DNA of 64,000 nucleotides from Bianquea renquensis (GCF_014384895.1 NZ_JACRSQ010000006.1:62001-126000), one strand, 5' to 3'; numbered from the stretch's first letter, positions 15,073-25,035 are shown. The notes: a model not told the origin generated them from the sequence alone. Numbers and translations: made by a program.

Positions 15073-17659
15073 CCAACTGGATGGCCGATTCTGCATCTCC
15101 GTCCAGCCACACACGGTCATCCTCCAAAACCTGGCTGTGCTCCGGCAGATACAGTGTCGCGCAGGAGCCCACCGGTATATGCACCTCCAGTTGAACGGCA
15201 TCCCCTTCCTTTGACCACGAGCATCGGATCTCTCCGTGCAGGCTATGGACTTTGCAGGAAACGGCTGACAGGCCGCTGGTAAGGGCCGGCCTTAGAAGAA
15301 TATGGTCAAACCCCGGATCGCTCTCGTCTGGGCTGATTCCTCCGATATATTTATATAAGAACGCGGAAAAATCGCTAAATACCTGGTGATTGTGAGAGCC
15401 CCCTCCATTCCAGCACTCCCACATGGTGGTGGCTCCCTGTTCTATCCAGCAGGAGACACTGGGATAGGATCGCTGGGCTAACATCCGATATCCAACGTCG
15501 CTTCGTCCCATACTTCCCAGCGTGTGCATGACCGCTTTCATCCCTAACACTCCAAAATCAATATGCCAATCCTGCCTTTCAATCTGCTTTAGCAACACGT
15601 CCAACAGCTCCGCTTGCTCCTCCGGGAATGCCAAACCGTGGTACAGCATCGCGGCCGTGGCTGTCTGGCAATCTCCCGCGACAAGTTTTGTCTCCGGGTC
15701 ATAATAGGCGCGGCGGAAAGCCCCTCGGATCTCATCCGCCACCTCCTCGTACCGGGATGCATCCTCCTCATACCCCAGGATCCGCGCCATCCGGGCCAAA
15801 GTTCGCACACTGCTGTGAAAATACGCATTGTCTGTGACTTCCGTTGGACACTTGAAGCTGGACATATTGGCGGAGATTGCAGGGCCGTCAAAGGGAGGGC
15901 ACCAATCTCCCAGGCCGTAGTGAACCAGGTATCCATCGGCCATGCTGAGCATAAACTCGCAGTGGCTTCGAATCGCCTCATAGTTTTCCCGCAGCGCTGT
16001 CACATCGCGATGATACAGATAGAGCATCCACGGAACTGTTGTCAGGGCGCTGGCCCAATCGGGGCCATTCATGGAATTGTACCCCCAGCCTGTGGAAGGG
16101 ATCACAACGGGAATCGAGCCCGCTGGCCGCTGTGCGTCCCGCACATCGCCCATCCACTTCGTCCAAAAAGCCTGGGATCCAAAATTGATGAGCATCTGCT
16201 CACAGGATAGCCCTGCATCCCCGGTCCATGCATTTTTTTCCCGATGGGGGCAGTCCGTCGGCACACTGAAACAGTTGGAAACAGTAGACCACCAGCACAG
16301 AGACTGTAGACGGTTCAGCAGCCCGTCAGAACATGAAAATTCTCCTGTGCTAGAGAAATCATTGTGCATTGTGAAAGCCCGCACATCCGCCAGCTCCGGC
16401 TCCACATCCGTACCCGTGATCTCGATATATTGAAAGCCATGGTAGACAAATCTCGGATGCCAACACTCCGGCTCATCACTTTTTTTCGTATATTGATCTG
16501 TCTGGAAACCGTGGCTCCGGATGAACCCTGACATGGCCATATTCAGCGTGCCATCTTCATGCAACAGATCGGAATAGCGCACAGTAATAGTCGTTCCCGC
16601 TTTGCCGTGAAAACAGAAATCCCCAATCCCCGCCTGATTTTGTCCAATATCAAAAATCCATCCACCTGGAACAGCCCATTTCGACACAGCGCGGTGAACT
16701 TGACAGATCCGGATGGGTTCCATCTCAAAGGCTTTCAGCGCCCCTCCCGGTCCGCGCACGATCCGGCAATTCTCCCAGGCCTGATCATCAAAGCCCGCCT
16801 CGTTCCACCCGGGCAGCTCCAGTCTCGCATCATAATGCTCCCCATTTCGAATGCCGTTAAAAATGATGGGACTTCCATGGCATTTCCATCGGGGATCCGT
16901 AACAATCACGTCCTCGGAGCCATCCTCAAAGGCCAAGTGCAGTTCCGCCAGCATTTTCACTACGTCCCGCCAGGAAGCCTCTTTGGAATTCCATGGATCT
17001 TCCGCAAAACAGTTATACCATCCATTTCCGAGAAGGACTCCCAGGGCGTTCTGTCCCTCCCGAATCTGCGCCGTCACATCGAAGACGCGGTACAACACCG
17101 TTTTATCGAATCTCGTATAGGCAGTGCACAACATATCGTCGCTGACAGCCACACCGTTAAGGTACGCCTCAAAATATCCGAGTCCGCATATGTAGAGCCG
17201 CGCCTCCCGAACCGGGGACGGGACGGCAAAAGAGCGCCGCAGATACGGAGCCTGCAAATCTTCATTCATTTTCCGCAAAAAGGAGGCCGTAATCCAATTG
17301 CCGCTCCACCCCTGCCCCCTTTTTCCTGTCTCAAAAATGGCAATCTCTGAATTGAGGCGTTCCCCCTGCTCATTCCATGCCGAGACAGACCAATAATACC
17401 GGCACCGCGGCTGAAGCACCACGCCATTCGGTAACTCCACGTGGGTGCTGACGGAGCTGAGCACACGGCCGCTGGCATACACATCTCCCGCCATGGCCTG
17501 CGCCTGCTCCAGCGTTGAAGACACGCGAATTTCATATGCGCATTGCTGTGCCCCCCGCCGCTGCGATAAAATCTGCCAGAAGAATCGCGGGGCGCTGTCC
17601 AGCCCCAACGGATTCTCCAAATAATTGACCCGCAATCCTGTTATTCGATCTTGCACCAT
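14999..17659 (-). CDS. Alpha-L-rhamnosidase, GH78
   Basis: A large cytoplasmic glycosidase of 886 residues that releases terminal rhamnose from plant glycans or glycosides. Domains in order: an N-terminal beta domain (about 1-150), a Bac_rhamnosid_N-type jelly roll ('RLYICGLGYFEAYLNG'), a concanavalin-like domain, the (alpha/alpha)6 catalytic barrel with 'PTDCPHREKNAWTGDAG' (family acid block, Glu474), and a C-terminal beta domain. There is no signal peptide, so it acts on imported oligosaccharides. I chose the ATG at 17659 because it sits better behind GGGGATGGAAGG than the ATG at 17668. It lies 18 bases after an AraC regulator. Its 3' end overlaps ispD. Confidence 0.92.
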   Translation of the reverse strand: MVQDRITGLRVNYLENPLGLDSAPRFFWQILSQRRGAQQCAYEIRVSSTLEQAQAMAGDVYASGRVLSSVSTHVELPNGVVLQPRCRYYWSVSAWNEQGERLNSEIAIFETGKRGQGWSGNWITASFLRKMNEDLQAPYLRRSFAVPSPVREARLYICGLGYFEAYLNGVAVSDDMLCTAYTRFDKTVLYRVFDVTAQIREGQNALGVLLGNGWYNCFAEDPWNSKEASWRDVVKMLAELHLAFEDGSEDVIVTDPRWKCHGSPIIFNGIRNGEHYDARLELPGWNEAGFDDQAWENCRIVRGPGGALKAFEMEPIRICQVHRAVSKWAVPGGWIFDIGQNQAGIGDFCFHGKAGTTITVRYSDLLHEDGTLNMAMSGFIRSHGFQTDQYTKKSDEPECWHPRFVYHGFQYIEITGTDVEPELADVRAFTMHNDFSSTGEFSCSDGLLNRLQSLCWWSTVSNCFSVPTDCPHREKNAWTGDAGLSCEQMLINFGSQAFWTKWMGDVRDAQRPAGSIPVVIPSTGWGYNSMNGPDWASALTTVPWMLYLYHRDVTALRENYEAIRSHCEFMLSMADGYLVHYGLGDWCPPFDGPAISANMSSFKCPTEVTDNAYFHSSVRTLARMARILGYEEDASRYEEVADEIRGAFRRAYYDPETKLVAGDCQTATAAMLYHGLAFPEEQAELLDVLLKQIERQDWHIDFGVLGMKAVMHTLGSMGRSDVGYRMLAQRSYPSVSCWIEQGATTMWECWNGGGSHNHQVFSDFSAFLYKYIGGISPDESDPGFDHILLRPALTSGLSAVSCKVHSLHGEIRCSWSKEGDAVQLEVHIPVGSCATLYLPEHSQVLEDDRVWLDGDAESAIQLVSGQYRLVVATARSVQQDLNPPAL

Positions 17660-17677
17660 GCCTTCCATCCCCTTTTC

Positions 17678-19819
17678 TCAAAATTCACCTTTCGCATAAT
17701 TAGAAGGCAGTACCCCGACGATGGTTTTAAATGTCTTGATAAAGTGTGAGATATTGGTATACCCTACGTACCGCGCTGTATCTGCCACCGACATTCCCTC
17801 CTGCGCCAACAGCCGTTTGGCTTCCTCCATCCGGATCGAAATCAGAAAATCTCGATATGTCAAGTTCGTCGCCTTTTTTAACACCCGATTGACGCCGCTG
17901 ACGCTCATCCCACAGTTTTCCGCCAAACTTTCCATAGAGAAATCATTCTCCCGGTAATGCAGCCAGATATAGTCCATGATTTTCTGCGCTTTGTCCTGTT
18001 GCGCCGTACCTTTCTCCCCCTGTACGCCATTGCAGATACAGAGAAGGAATTGTTGCATTCCTTCGTAAAAGCTGGTCTCATTTCTGGCGCACAGTATCTG
18101 ACTGATCTGCGCTTCCGTTGCTGGCACAGCCAGACTTTGCGCCAGCGCTACCGTCTTGGATAATATATCAGAAAATATGAATCGCATCCGGAACTCGGAA
18201 CAATTTTCCGCCTTCAGCTCGTCTAGGAAGGCGCGCAGACTCGCGCTCGCCTCTTCCGCTTCGCCGTGGCGGACCGCGTTCATCATCTGGATGATCCGCT
18301 TTCCATTATATTGCAGCGGGTCGCTTTGACCCGTACTTTTTTCCATAGAGGAATACACCATCTCCCCCTGCCTTAATAACATGCTCTGGCAGCTGGTCTT
18401 CGCTTCCAAATAGGAGAGCTGAACTGCGGACAGCTCTTTGCAGACCCGTCCTTCCCCGACCTCCACATCCAACTGCTCCGCGTCAAACAGCGCCACAATG
18501 CTCTCCTTGATATCCTGTCCTTCATAGGCTTCCGCTGCATTAAATAGCACCACGATCGCACTCTCCTCCGGAAGGGCCATGGCATACAGGTAGATCCCGT
18601 CAACCGAAAGATCTTCGACTAAATCCGCCATTTCATGGCAGACTGGTTCGCCGACGGCCTCCATAAGCTGAACATATTGAACTCCAAAATAAGTCTCCGA
18701 TAAATGAACATTGGACAGCAGGATCCTATTTTTCATCGAGTCCGTATAATCGCCGCTGATCAAGAGTAACATCATTTGGTTTTTCATGACGCGGGATATC
18801 CTGCCAATCTGCTCATCGACGGATTTGCTCTTCTCCTGTGCTGTCTCCAACAGGGTGTCAAGACTGGAAAATTCATTATTGAGCCCACTCTCGTCCTCCT
18901 TTCCATATTTCAGCATAAGCCTGCGAATGGGGCGGTAGGTAAGAGACGCGAAGAAGAGGATGAGAACAAAACTCAAAATAAGGAAGACGAAGAAAAATAC
19001 CAGATTCAACCTGGAATTCCACGGCAGAGAGTACAATGCGTTCTCCTCGTAGTTGAGATACATGGTAAAGCCGTAGCTTTCGTTTTGTTGAACTAGGCTT
19101 TGCTTCCCCAAATCCGCTAACTCTTGGGCATCGCTGTTTTCTCCGGTCAGGCACAACCCCGCATCCCCCATATAGACGGAAAACTCAACGTCATACAGAC
19201 CAGAGACTTCCTGTAGCCGTTCCCGCACTCTGCTTTTGGAAATCACAAAGGAGAGTGTCGCTCGGACGGAGGAGCCAGAAAATTTTCCAACATTCACCGG
19301 CACGGCGAAGAGAAATAACTCATCATCCCCATAGTCCAGCATGGTAAAGTGGGTAACCCCAGTAATTCTGGAGTACAGCGTTTTCGAGCCTGTTGTCTTT
19401 AGTATATTGGGCGCATAGTAAGAAAAATAGCTGGTGTGCCCCGTAGACTGATATACAACATCGCTATTGCTGTAAAGCAAAAAGTATTGTGAGGTATAAG
19501 GCGAATAGCTGATATACTTGCCTAAACTCTCCACAAGTTCGATCTCATTGAATTTACTTTCCTGAAAAAAGCTGGGGTTGAATTCGTTGTGCAGCAGGAT
19601 ATCGCCCGCAATATCCTCCAGAATGTTGCACTGGGTCTCCAAATCCTGTAAGGCCAACTCCATCTTTTGTTCCATGACCTGTCTGTTCTGTGCATCCACC
19701 GCTTTTATCGTGCTGTATATGAATACCATTCCCAGTATCGCGCAGGATAAAAGAACGATACCAAAATAGGAAAAAACGTACTGAAGAAAAACACTTCCCA
19801 TCCACTTTTTTCTTTTCAT
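17678..19819 (-). CDS. Membrane-bound AraC-family regulator (YesN/two-helix type)
   Basis: A regulator of 713 residues that appears to join an extracellular sensor to a DNA-binding domain. Helix one is at residues 8-32 ('SVFLQYVFSYFGIVLLSC') and an extracytoplasmic sensor of about 250 residues follows. Helix two is near 270-295 ('LNLVFFFVFLILSFVLILFF'), then come a coiled-coil and a regulatory region, and an AraC HTH pair occupies the last 100 residues ('FSMESLAENCGMSVSGVNRV', 'VADTARYVGYTNISHFIKTF'). The ATG at 19819 follows TGAGGTGGCTG. Such regulators lie beside Lpl-type importers, as here, and normally activate them on contact with the glycan. Confidence 0.88.
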   Translation of the reverse strand: MKRKKWMGSVFLQYVFSYFGIVLLSCAILGMVFIYSTIKAVDAQNRQVMEQKMELALQDLETQCNILEDIAGDILLHNEFNPSFFQESKFNEIELVESLGKYISYSPYTSQYFLLYSNSDVVYQSTGHTSYFSYYAPNILKTTGSKTLYSRITGVTHFTMLDYGDDELFLFAVPVNVGKFSGSSVRATLSFVISKSRVRERLQEVSGLYDVEFSVYMGDAGLCLTGENSDAQELADLGKQSLVQQNESYGFTMYLNYEENALYSLPWNSRLNLVFFFVFLILSFVLILFFASLTYRPIRRLMLKYGKEDESGLNNEFSSLDTLLETAQEKSKSVDEQIGRISRVMKNQMMLLLISGDYTDSMKNRILLSNVHLSETYFGVQYVQLMEAVGEPVCHEMADLVEDLSVDGIYLYAMALPEESAIVVLFNAAEAYEGQDIKESIVALFDAEQLDVEVGEGRVCKELSAVQLSYLEAKTSCQSMLLRQGEMVYSSMEKSTGQSDPLQYNGKRIIQMMNAVRHGEAEEASASLRAFLDELKAENCSEFRMRFIFSDILSKTVALAQSLAVPATEAQISQILCARNETSFYEGMQQFLLCICNGVQGEKGTAQQDKAQKIMDYIWLHYRENDFSMESLAENCGMSVSGVNRVLKKATNLTYRDFLISIRMEEAKRLLAQEGMSVADTARYVGYTNISHFIKTFKTIVGVLPSNYAKGEF

Positions 19820-19851
19820 CGACAGCCACCTCAACAACTAGTATACGGATT

Positions 19852-19873
19852 AATATGAACTCAATATGAACTT
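19852..19873. promoter_or_regulatory. Tandem 11-base direct repeat upstream of the AraC gene
   Basis: AATATGAACTC is followed directly by AATATGAACTT. One helical turn of spacing in front of an AraC-family gene suggests an operator, possibly for autoregulation; this is inference. Confidence 0.35.
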
Positions 19874-19898
19874 TTGCTAGTGTTTGAAAATTCTAAAA

Positions 19899-19928
19899 CG
19901 CTAAACCGGCATTCATGCCGGTTTAGCG
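19899..19928 (-). terminator. Intrinsic terminator of the LplBCA operon
   Basis: A perfect inverted repeat has 14-base arms (CGCTAAACCGGCAT on the plus strand) and a two-base loop. On the minus strand TTTTAGAATTTT follows the stem. It separates the importer genes from the AraC gene. Confidence 0.8.
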
Positions 19929-19954
19929 CATGTGGATATGGGATATAAAATTAT

Positions 19955-21667
19955 TTACTGTACCGATGGCAGATACACGTCGTTATAATAGTCGACGTAA
20001 TACTGCAGGTATTCTTGGAAACCGATGGCGTCCAATCCGTCGAAATAGGCGGTAAGTTCCTCGTCTGTCACAGCTCTCTTGCCTGTGACAAATTCGGCGA
20101 CATTTTCTTTGATATACGCGTTGATAACCGAGGACAAGTCGGTAATGGCTGTATTCTGTTCATCGGTAAAGGATTGGATAACCGGATAGTACTCATCGGT
20201 TATCTGAGGCGTTATGATATCCTGCTCACCGCGAGTGTTGCTCGCAGGCGAACTGCGATACTGACTGTCTTCAAACAAGTCATAGCAGAGGCCCACATAG
20301 CCGCCGATGATTCCCTGAATCTTTGCGTAGTGGTACTCACCCGCCGTCGGATAGGAGCCATCTTCAACTGCCGGATACACTTTCGTCGCATCGTCTTCAT
20401 CATCCGTCGCATACGTCCATCCACTGTCGATCTTCCCTAAGAATAGATCTTCCTGTTCCGCGGTAGGCCCAAAGATGGCCAGGTGGTAATTATCATAATC
20501 GAACCACCAATCGACAAAGCGCATCGCCAACTCTGGTGTTTTACAAGTATGGGAGATGGCAAAGGATTGATTGGAGACAGAATTATAATTGCTGGCCACC
20601 TTTGCTGTATCATTGTATTCACTTGTCAGGAAGGGAGCGGCACTCCACTCGGTTTCATTATTGGGTGCGAAGGAGATAAACGACGACTGGCCAAATCCGA
20701 TCTTTCCATTCTGCATCAGCGCCCGTGTCGTTTCATTGTCGATGGTATACAAGTCTTGTGACAGATATCCCTTCTCATAGTATTCTGCCACAGTCTTTAA
20801 ATATTCACCGAACACTTCCCGGTCTCCTGCGGGAATCACCGGTTGTCCGTTGCGCATCGCAATGGTTGTCTGTGACTCGGCTGCGTGGGTTACATACCCG
20901 AATGCGTTCAGCAGGTAGCGCGTGGAATCACCCGCATCCCCAGCCATGGGCACGATATCGCTGCCGCGCTGTTTAAATGCCTCCATCGCCGCCGTGAAAT
21001 CCTCCAAAGTCGTGGGGAGTTCCATGTTGGCCTCCTCCAGCCATTGTTTGTTAATATAGAATGTCATCGCCGCACTCTTAGGATTTGTGATGCCTCCCAG
21101 TGAGTAGATGGCGCCGGAGGGGGATGTAATCTTACCTAAATACTCTGGATATTCATTGTAAATCCTCATCATATTGGGAGTCAGCGTCTCATTGATATAC
21201 CCGGACAAGTCAATTAGCTGCTCTTCCCGCTCCCCGTAGGTCAGCTGTTCAACAGAGGTTAAGAACATCTGAAACCATATATCCGGCAGAGAGTCGGTGG
21301 CAAACGCGGTTGATTTGTATTCCGCAGAGGATGTCACCTGGGTTACATCAAAATCAATGTTCATCTCCTGGCGGGCATATTCCCAAAACCAGATGTCATC
21401 CGCCTTTCCCTGTCCCGACCGCTGATAGACGACAATGCTCATCTTCTGCGTCTCGTTGGCCAATGGCAGCGCGCTGTCCAGATTCAGGTAATCGGGATAG
21501 TCTGTTCCTGTCGTCGTTCCCTGGCTTGCATCCGATGAAGTAACGTCCCCACTGGTGGAACTCTGAGAACTCTGACTGGACGTATTCTCACCACCGCCTT
21601 GGCAGCCAACCGCTGAGATGACCAGCATAGCGGCCAGCACAGCAACGATTCCTCGTTTTGCTTTCAT
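19955..21667 (-). CDS. Sugar ABC transporter substrate-binding lipoprotein (LplA type)
   Basis: A 570-residue extracellular binding protein. The signal peptide ends 'ISAVGC' with Cys22 lipidated and is followed by a Ser/Thr/Gly-rich linker. The mature protein has LplA-type features: 'WEYARQEMNIDFDVTQVTSS' and 'LPDIWFQMFLTSVEQLTYGE', then 'LIDLSGYINE' and 'PELAMRFVDWWFDYDNYHLA'. Large proteins of this class bind oligosaccharides. AGGAGGAAACAT precedes the start. It is the last gene of the importer operon and lies about 130 bases after the permease gene, separated by a stem-loop. Together with the GH78 gene it suggests a rhamnose-containing oligosaccharide as ligand. Confidence 0.9.
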   Translation of the reverse strand: MKAKRGIVAVLAAMLVISAVGCQGGGENTSSQSSQSSTSGDVTSSDASQGTTTGTDYPDYLNLDSALPLANETQKMSIVVYQRSGQGKADDIWFWEYARQEMNIDFDVTQVTSSAEYKSTAFATDSLPDIWFQMFLTSVEQLTYGEREEQLIDLSGYINETLTPNMMRIYNEYPEYLGKITSPSGAIYSLGGITNPKSAAMTFYINKQWLEEANMELPTTLEDFTAAMEAFKQRGSDIVPMAGDAGDSTRYLLNAFGYVTHAAESQTTIAMRNGQPVIPAGDREVFGEYLKTVAEYYEKGYLSQDLYTIDNETTRALMQNGKIGFGQSSFISFAPNNETEWSAAPFLTSEYNDTAKVASNYNSVSNQSFAISHTCKTPELAMRFVDWWFDYDNYHLAIFGPTAEQEDLFLGKIDSGWTYATDDEDDATKVYPAVEDGSYPTAGEYHYAKIQGIIGGYVGLCYDLFEDSQYRSSPASNTRGEQDIITPQITDEYYPVIQSFTDEQNTAITDLSSVINAYIKENVAEFVTGKRAVTDEELTAYFDGLDAIGFQEYLQYYVDYYNDVYLPSVQ

Positions 21668-21712
21668 ATGTTTCCTCCTCTTTCCTATTTGTATTTATAA
21701 CAAGATTTGTGA

Positions 21713-21770
21713 GCCAAAAGCCGCTGGTCGCCGCAATCTCTCATATGCGGACAGTCCCGTAGCTTTTGGC
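21713..21770 (-). other. Intra-operon stem-loop between LplC- and LplA-type genes
   Basis: The outer arms GCCAAAAGC and GCTTTTGGC enclose an inner CCGC/GCGG pairing. No T-run follows on the minus strand, so it is more likely an mRNA processing or stabilising element than a terminator. Confidence 0.45.
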
Positions 21771-21798
21771 GCCAAACCTTTGTTAACGGTATTCCCGA

Positions 21799-22722
21799 TC
21801 AGCCCTTGACAGAACCGATCATAACGCCTTTTACAAAATGTTTCTGTACAAAGGGGTAGATAACGAGCAGCGGTGCGCTGGAGATGAAGATCAGCGCATA
21901 TTTCATGGTGTACACCATCTGCGATTGCCGAATCGCCCACTCCTGCTCATCCTTTGACATTTCTTCCAGAGACAGGGCTGCTGTCTCTCCAAGAATCAGA
22001 ATCTTTCTCAATACCATCTGTAATGGCCAGTAGTCTTGATTCGTAATGTAAATCATAGCGGTATAGTAGCTATTCCAGCACCCGACAATATTGAACAGCG
22101 CCATGACGGCCAGAATGGAGCCCGACAGCGGCAGGGCAATTTTGATAAAAGACTGCCACTCCGTCGCGCCATCGATATACGCGGACTCATACAGCTCATC
22201 GGGTATGTTGCTGGAAAAGAAAGTTCTCGTGACAATCAGATTATAACAGCTGACGCCTACGCCCACAATCATAATCCACGGCGTATTCACCAGATGAAGG
22301 GCTTTGTTCAAGATATAACTTGGAATGAGACCGCCGCCAAAATACATGGTGATAAAGAAATACCAGGAAATAGCGCCTCGAAAGGGAAGATATTTTTTTG
22401 TCAAAACATAGGCGGCTGGAATGGTAAGGCCTAAGCAGTACAGTGTGTTGGCCACTGTGTAGAGAATCGTATTCCGGTATCCAACCCAGATCTCGTTGTT
22501 GCGAAATACATTCTGATAGGCTTCCAGGGTAAATCCCTTGGGCCATAGATAGACACTGCCAGACGCCACTGCTTCCGGCGACGATAGCGATACAATAACG
22601 GTAAAATAGAGCGGATACACCATAATCAGCATAATCAGGCTGCATATCAGGATATTGAATACATCGAAGACCTGGTCCGCCTTTGTCTTTTTGATCAGAT
22701 TTCCTGCCTTGTGACTTGCCAT
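21799..22722 (-). CDS. Carbohydrate ABC transporter permease (LplC type)
   Basis: A 307-residue membrane protein with six helices. The N-terminal 'DQVFDVFNILICSLIMLIMV' enters the first helix. The MalG/LplC-type loop is seen as 'ELYESAYIDGATEWQSFIKI' and 'ALPLSGSILAVMALF', containing the EAA motif that contacts the ATPase. The ATG at 22722 follows GGGGGGAAGGTGTACT; the longer frame would run into the upstream gene. It works with the LplB-type permease at 22739. As is usual for this class, no ATPase gene is in the operon, and a shared MsmK-type ATPase elsewhere is expected. Confidence 0.9.
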   Translation of the reverse strand: MASHKAGNLIKKTKADQVFDVFNILICSLIMLIMVYPLYFTVIVSLSSPEAVASGSVYLWPKGFTLEAYQNVFRNNEIWVGYRNTILYTVANTLYCLGLTIPAAYVLTKKYLPFRGAISWYFFITMYFGGGLIPSYILNKALHLVNTPWIMIVGVGVSCYNLIVTRTFFSSNIPDELYESAYIDGATEWQSFIKIALPLSGSILAVMALFNIVGCWNSYYTAMIYITNQDYWPLQMVLRKILILGETAALSLEEMSKDEQEWAIRQSQMVYTMKYALIFISSAPLLVIYPFVQKHFVKGVMIGSVKG

Positions 22723-22738
22723 AGTACACCTTCCCCCC

Positions 22739-23695
22739 TCACCAAAGTGCAACGTCTGTTACAACTTTCGATATTTTATTTACAATCAATATAAGCACAA
22801 TGTTGATGATATTATTAAACAGTCCGATGGCGGAGGAATAGCTGAATTGACCGCCCTTTAGCCCGATCTCGTAGGTATATGTGGAAATGACGCGCGAGAC
22901 GTTCATATTCAAATCATTCTGCAAAAGGAAAATCTTTTCAAATCCAACGCCGACTAAACTTCCAACCCGCAAAATCAGCAACGTGATGACGGTTGGCAAT
23001 ATGGAGGGGATGTTGATATGCCATACGATCTTGAATCGGGTGGCGCCGTCGATCCGCGCGGCTTCGATTAACTCCGGCGATATGGAAGACAGCGCTGCCA
23101 GATAAATGATTGTCCCCCACCCTAAGCCTTGCCAGACTCCACTCCAAGTATACAGATGGTCAAAACACTTTGGATCCGTCAAAAAGGAATACCGCTCTCC
23201 GCCCAGGGCTGCAATCACATTGTTTACAATTCCGTTTGACCTGTCAAAGAACAACATCAGCATAGAACACACCACAACGGTGGATATAAAATGGGGTGCG
23301 TAGGTAATCATCTGAACGGTCTTCTTAAATTTCTGATTATCCAGCTCATTCAATAACAGAGCAAAGATTAAGGAGCAGGGGAACGTGGCAAAGCCATACA
23401 GGCTGATGCGAAGGGTATTCCAGAAGATTCGCCAGAAATCTGGGTATTGTAAAAATCGTTTGAAGTGTTTTAATCCTACCCATTCACTACCCCAGATGCC
23501 AAGGCTTGTTCGAAAGTCCTTAAAGGCAATCTGCACTCCATAAATTGGTATGTAGTGAAAAATAAACACTGTCGTAATGGCCGGCAAAATCATAAGGTAG
23601 AGCTGCCAACAGCGCCTTAAGTCCCGCCGTCGACAGGCGCGCCTTATTTGTTTTGCAGATAAGGCCGCTGTGCCCCCCTGTACTCCTGTCTTCAT
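22739..23695 (-). CDS. Carbohydrate ABC transporter permease (LplB type)
   Basis: A 318-residue membrane protein and partner of the LplC-type permease. The N-terminal basic stretch is followed by 'WQLYLMILPAITTVFIFHYI' and 'PIYGVQIAFKDFRTSLGIWG', a hallmark of LplB/YteP permeases. The ATPase-contact motif is 'ELIEAARIDGATRFKIVWHI'. The ATG at 23695 follows AGAGGAGAGATCGCT. First gene of the three-gene importer operon. The 250 bases upstream carry the terminator of the preceding UroD-like gene but no clear promoter boxes. Confidence 0.9.
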   Translation of the reverse strand: MKTGVQGGTAALSAKQIRRACRRRDLRRCWQLYLMILPAITTVFIFHYIPIYGVQIAFKDFRTSLGIWGSEWVGLKHFKRFLQYPDFWRIFWNTLRISLYGFATFPCSLIFALLLNELDNQKFKKTVQMITYAPHFISTVVVCSMLMLFFDRSNGIVNNVIAALGGERYSFLTDPKCFDHLYTWSGVWQGLGWGTIIYLAALSSISPELIEAARIDGATRFKIVWHINIPSILPTVITLLILRVGSLVGVGFEKIFLLQNDLNMNVSRVISTYTYEIGLKGGQFSYSSAIGLFNNIINIVLILIVNKISKVVTDVALW

Positions 23696-23889
23696 AGCGA
23701 TCTCTCCTCTTTTTTTCTCATTTTGGATCGAACCAGTTTTCCTGCTGGTTTTGATCATGGTCCAATTCTAACACTCCCTTACGGGCCTGTAAATAATCTG
23801 TTTCGGTCATAGGGATACCGCTATCTCTCCCGCCGTTATACTTGGCTTTCCAAGCTGGTTCACAATTCGCGTATTTTTTTACATGACAA

Positions 23890-23923
23890 AATACCGGCAT
23901 TCCATTGCTGGAATACCGGTATT
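23890..23923 (-). terminator. Terminator of the UroD-like gene
   Basis: Arms of 14 bases (AATACCGGCATTCC and GGAATACCGGTATT) enclose a six-base loop, followed on the minus strand by TTTTGTC. Confidence 0.7.
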
Positions 23924-23949
23924 AGAATCGTCTACCTTTACAAGTTCTT

Positions 23950-24918
23950 TCACACAATCTCCGTCTTCTTAAAGGCATCTGTCATCCATTTAAGATAGGA
24001 GTCCGTCATCCCCACAGCTTTTGGCTGGGGATACGTTTTGGCAATAAAACCGCCAGCCGGTGAGGCAAAAGCGCGCAACATCTCTTCAACGCGCTGCTGA
24101 ATCTGCTCTTGTGTCATATCAAGGGTTCTCTGAATATCAAGCGGACAATAGAAACAGATCCGGCCCTTGTAGCGCTTTGATATCTCCTCAATGCCCATGT
24201 TGTCCTGCTGGTCCAGATTGATGGCGTCACAGCCTGCATCAATCAACTCTTCCATGATGTCCAACGTGTAACCGCAGCTGTGCATAAATGTATCAAGCCC
24301 GAGGGAGTGCGCATAGTCAAATACTCTCTTGTATCGAGGCTTGAAGATCTCATTAAAAGCCTCCATGCTGATCATCGGCCGATCCTGTAGCGCTGTATCG
24401 TCGATGAGGATAATGCCATCCACGCCGCACTCCGCCATTTTCTTTGTGCAGGCTATGGCGCTGAGGCAAAACCGCTCACATACTTCCTCGATCAGCTCCG
24501 GATTCACGCCTACATTGACCATAAAGTCCATAAAACCGAAGAGATCAATCATCGTCTGGAACAGGCCATTGGGCAGCATGCCCAGCACATACTTTTCCTC
24601 CACATTTTCCGCGATTGTCTTGCGCATCGCCTCATACCGCCAGTCTTCGCTGAAATCTGGAAACGTATAGCCATCCAGCGTCTCTTTGCCTTCCAGCGGG
24701 AAGACTTTGGGCTCACCGAAGCTTTCTCCGATGGATTCGTACACGACACCCCATTCGTCCACCCCGTTTACTTTAGGCCGCCGCGTGGCGGATACCCAGA
24801 TCATATCCTCGCCATACTCGATTCCGTCTGCCGGCGTGCGGTTCGCGTCAAAGTTGACCGGCAACCGGTCCGGATATTGAAAATGCAGACTTCGCTTAAC
24901 TCGCTCTCTGCTCGTCAT
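23950..24918 (-). CDS. Uroporphyrinogen decarboxylase-family protein (methyltransferase-like zinc motif)
   Basis: A 322-residue barrel protein of the UroD superfamily, which includes heme-pathway UroD and the corrinoid:coenzyme M methyltransferases MtaA/MtbA. It keeps a zinc-type ligand set: His and Cys in 'FMHSCGYTLD' and Cys in 'CFYCPLDIQ'. That set points towards methyltransferase-type members, not heme synthesis, and no other heme genes are adjacent. The ATG at 24918 (MTSRERVKR) follows GAAGGAGCGAGTGAC; the long upstream frame is spurious. It lies downstream of the heparinase-like gene and before the LplB operon, a setting in which such proteins have no proven role. Confidence 0.82.
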   Translation of the reverse strand: MTSRERVKRSLHFQYPDRLPVNFDANRTPADGIEYGEDMIWVSATRRPKVNGVDEWGVVYESIGESFGEPKVFPLEGKETLDGYTFPDFSEDWRYEAMRKTIAENVEEKYVLGMLPNGLFQTMIDLFGFMDFMVNVGVNPELIEEVCERFCLSAIACTKKMAECGVDGIILIDDTALQDRPMISMEAFNEIFKPRYKRVFDYAHSLGLDTFMHSCGYTLDIMEELIDAGCDAINLDQQDNMGIEEISKRYKGRICFYCPLDIQRTLDMTQEQIQQRVEEMLRAFASPAGGFIAKTYPQPKAVGMTDSYLKWMTDAFKKTEIV

Positions 24919-25035
24919 GTCACTCGCTCCTTCTGCGTCATTTCGTCTACCAGTATAGCCTCTCGGACTCAAAATGTAAAGGGACAGCCCTTTTCTTTTT
25001 AGGACAAAATCAAGGACATTCCCCTCATCTGAAAT

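Noticed and set aside
23718..23900. 60-residue frame between the UroD-like gene and the LplB-type permease
   Set aside because: Its first ATG lies inside the terminator stem, its inner ATG has only a distant GGGAGAG, and no family is recognised. It could be a real small gene but is not supported.
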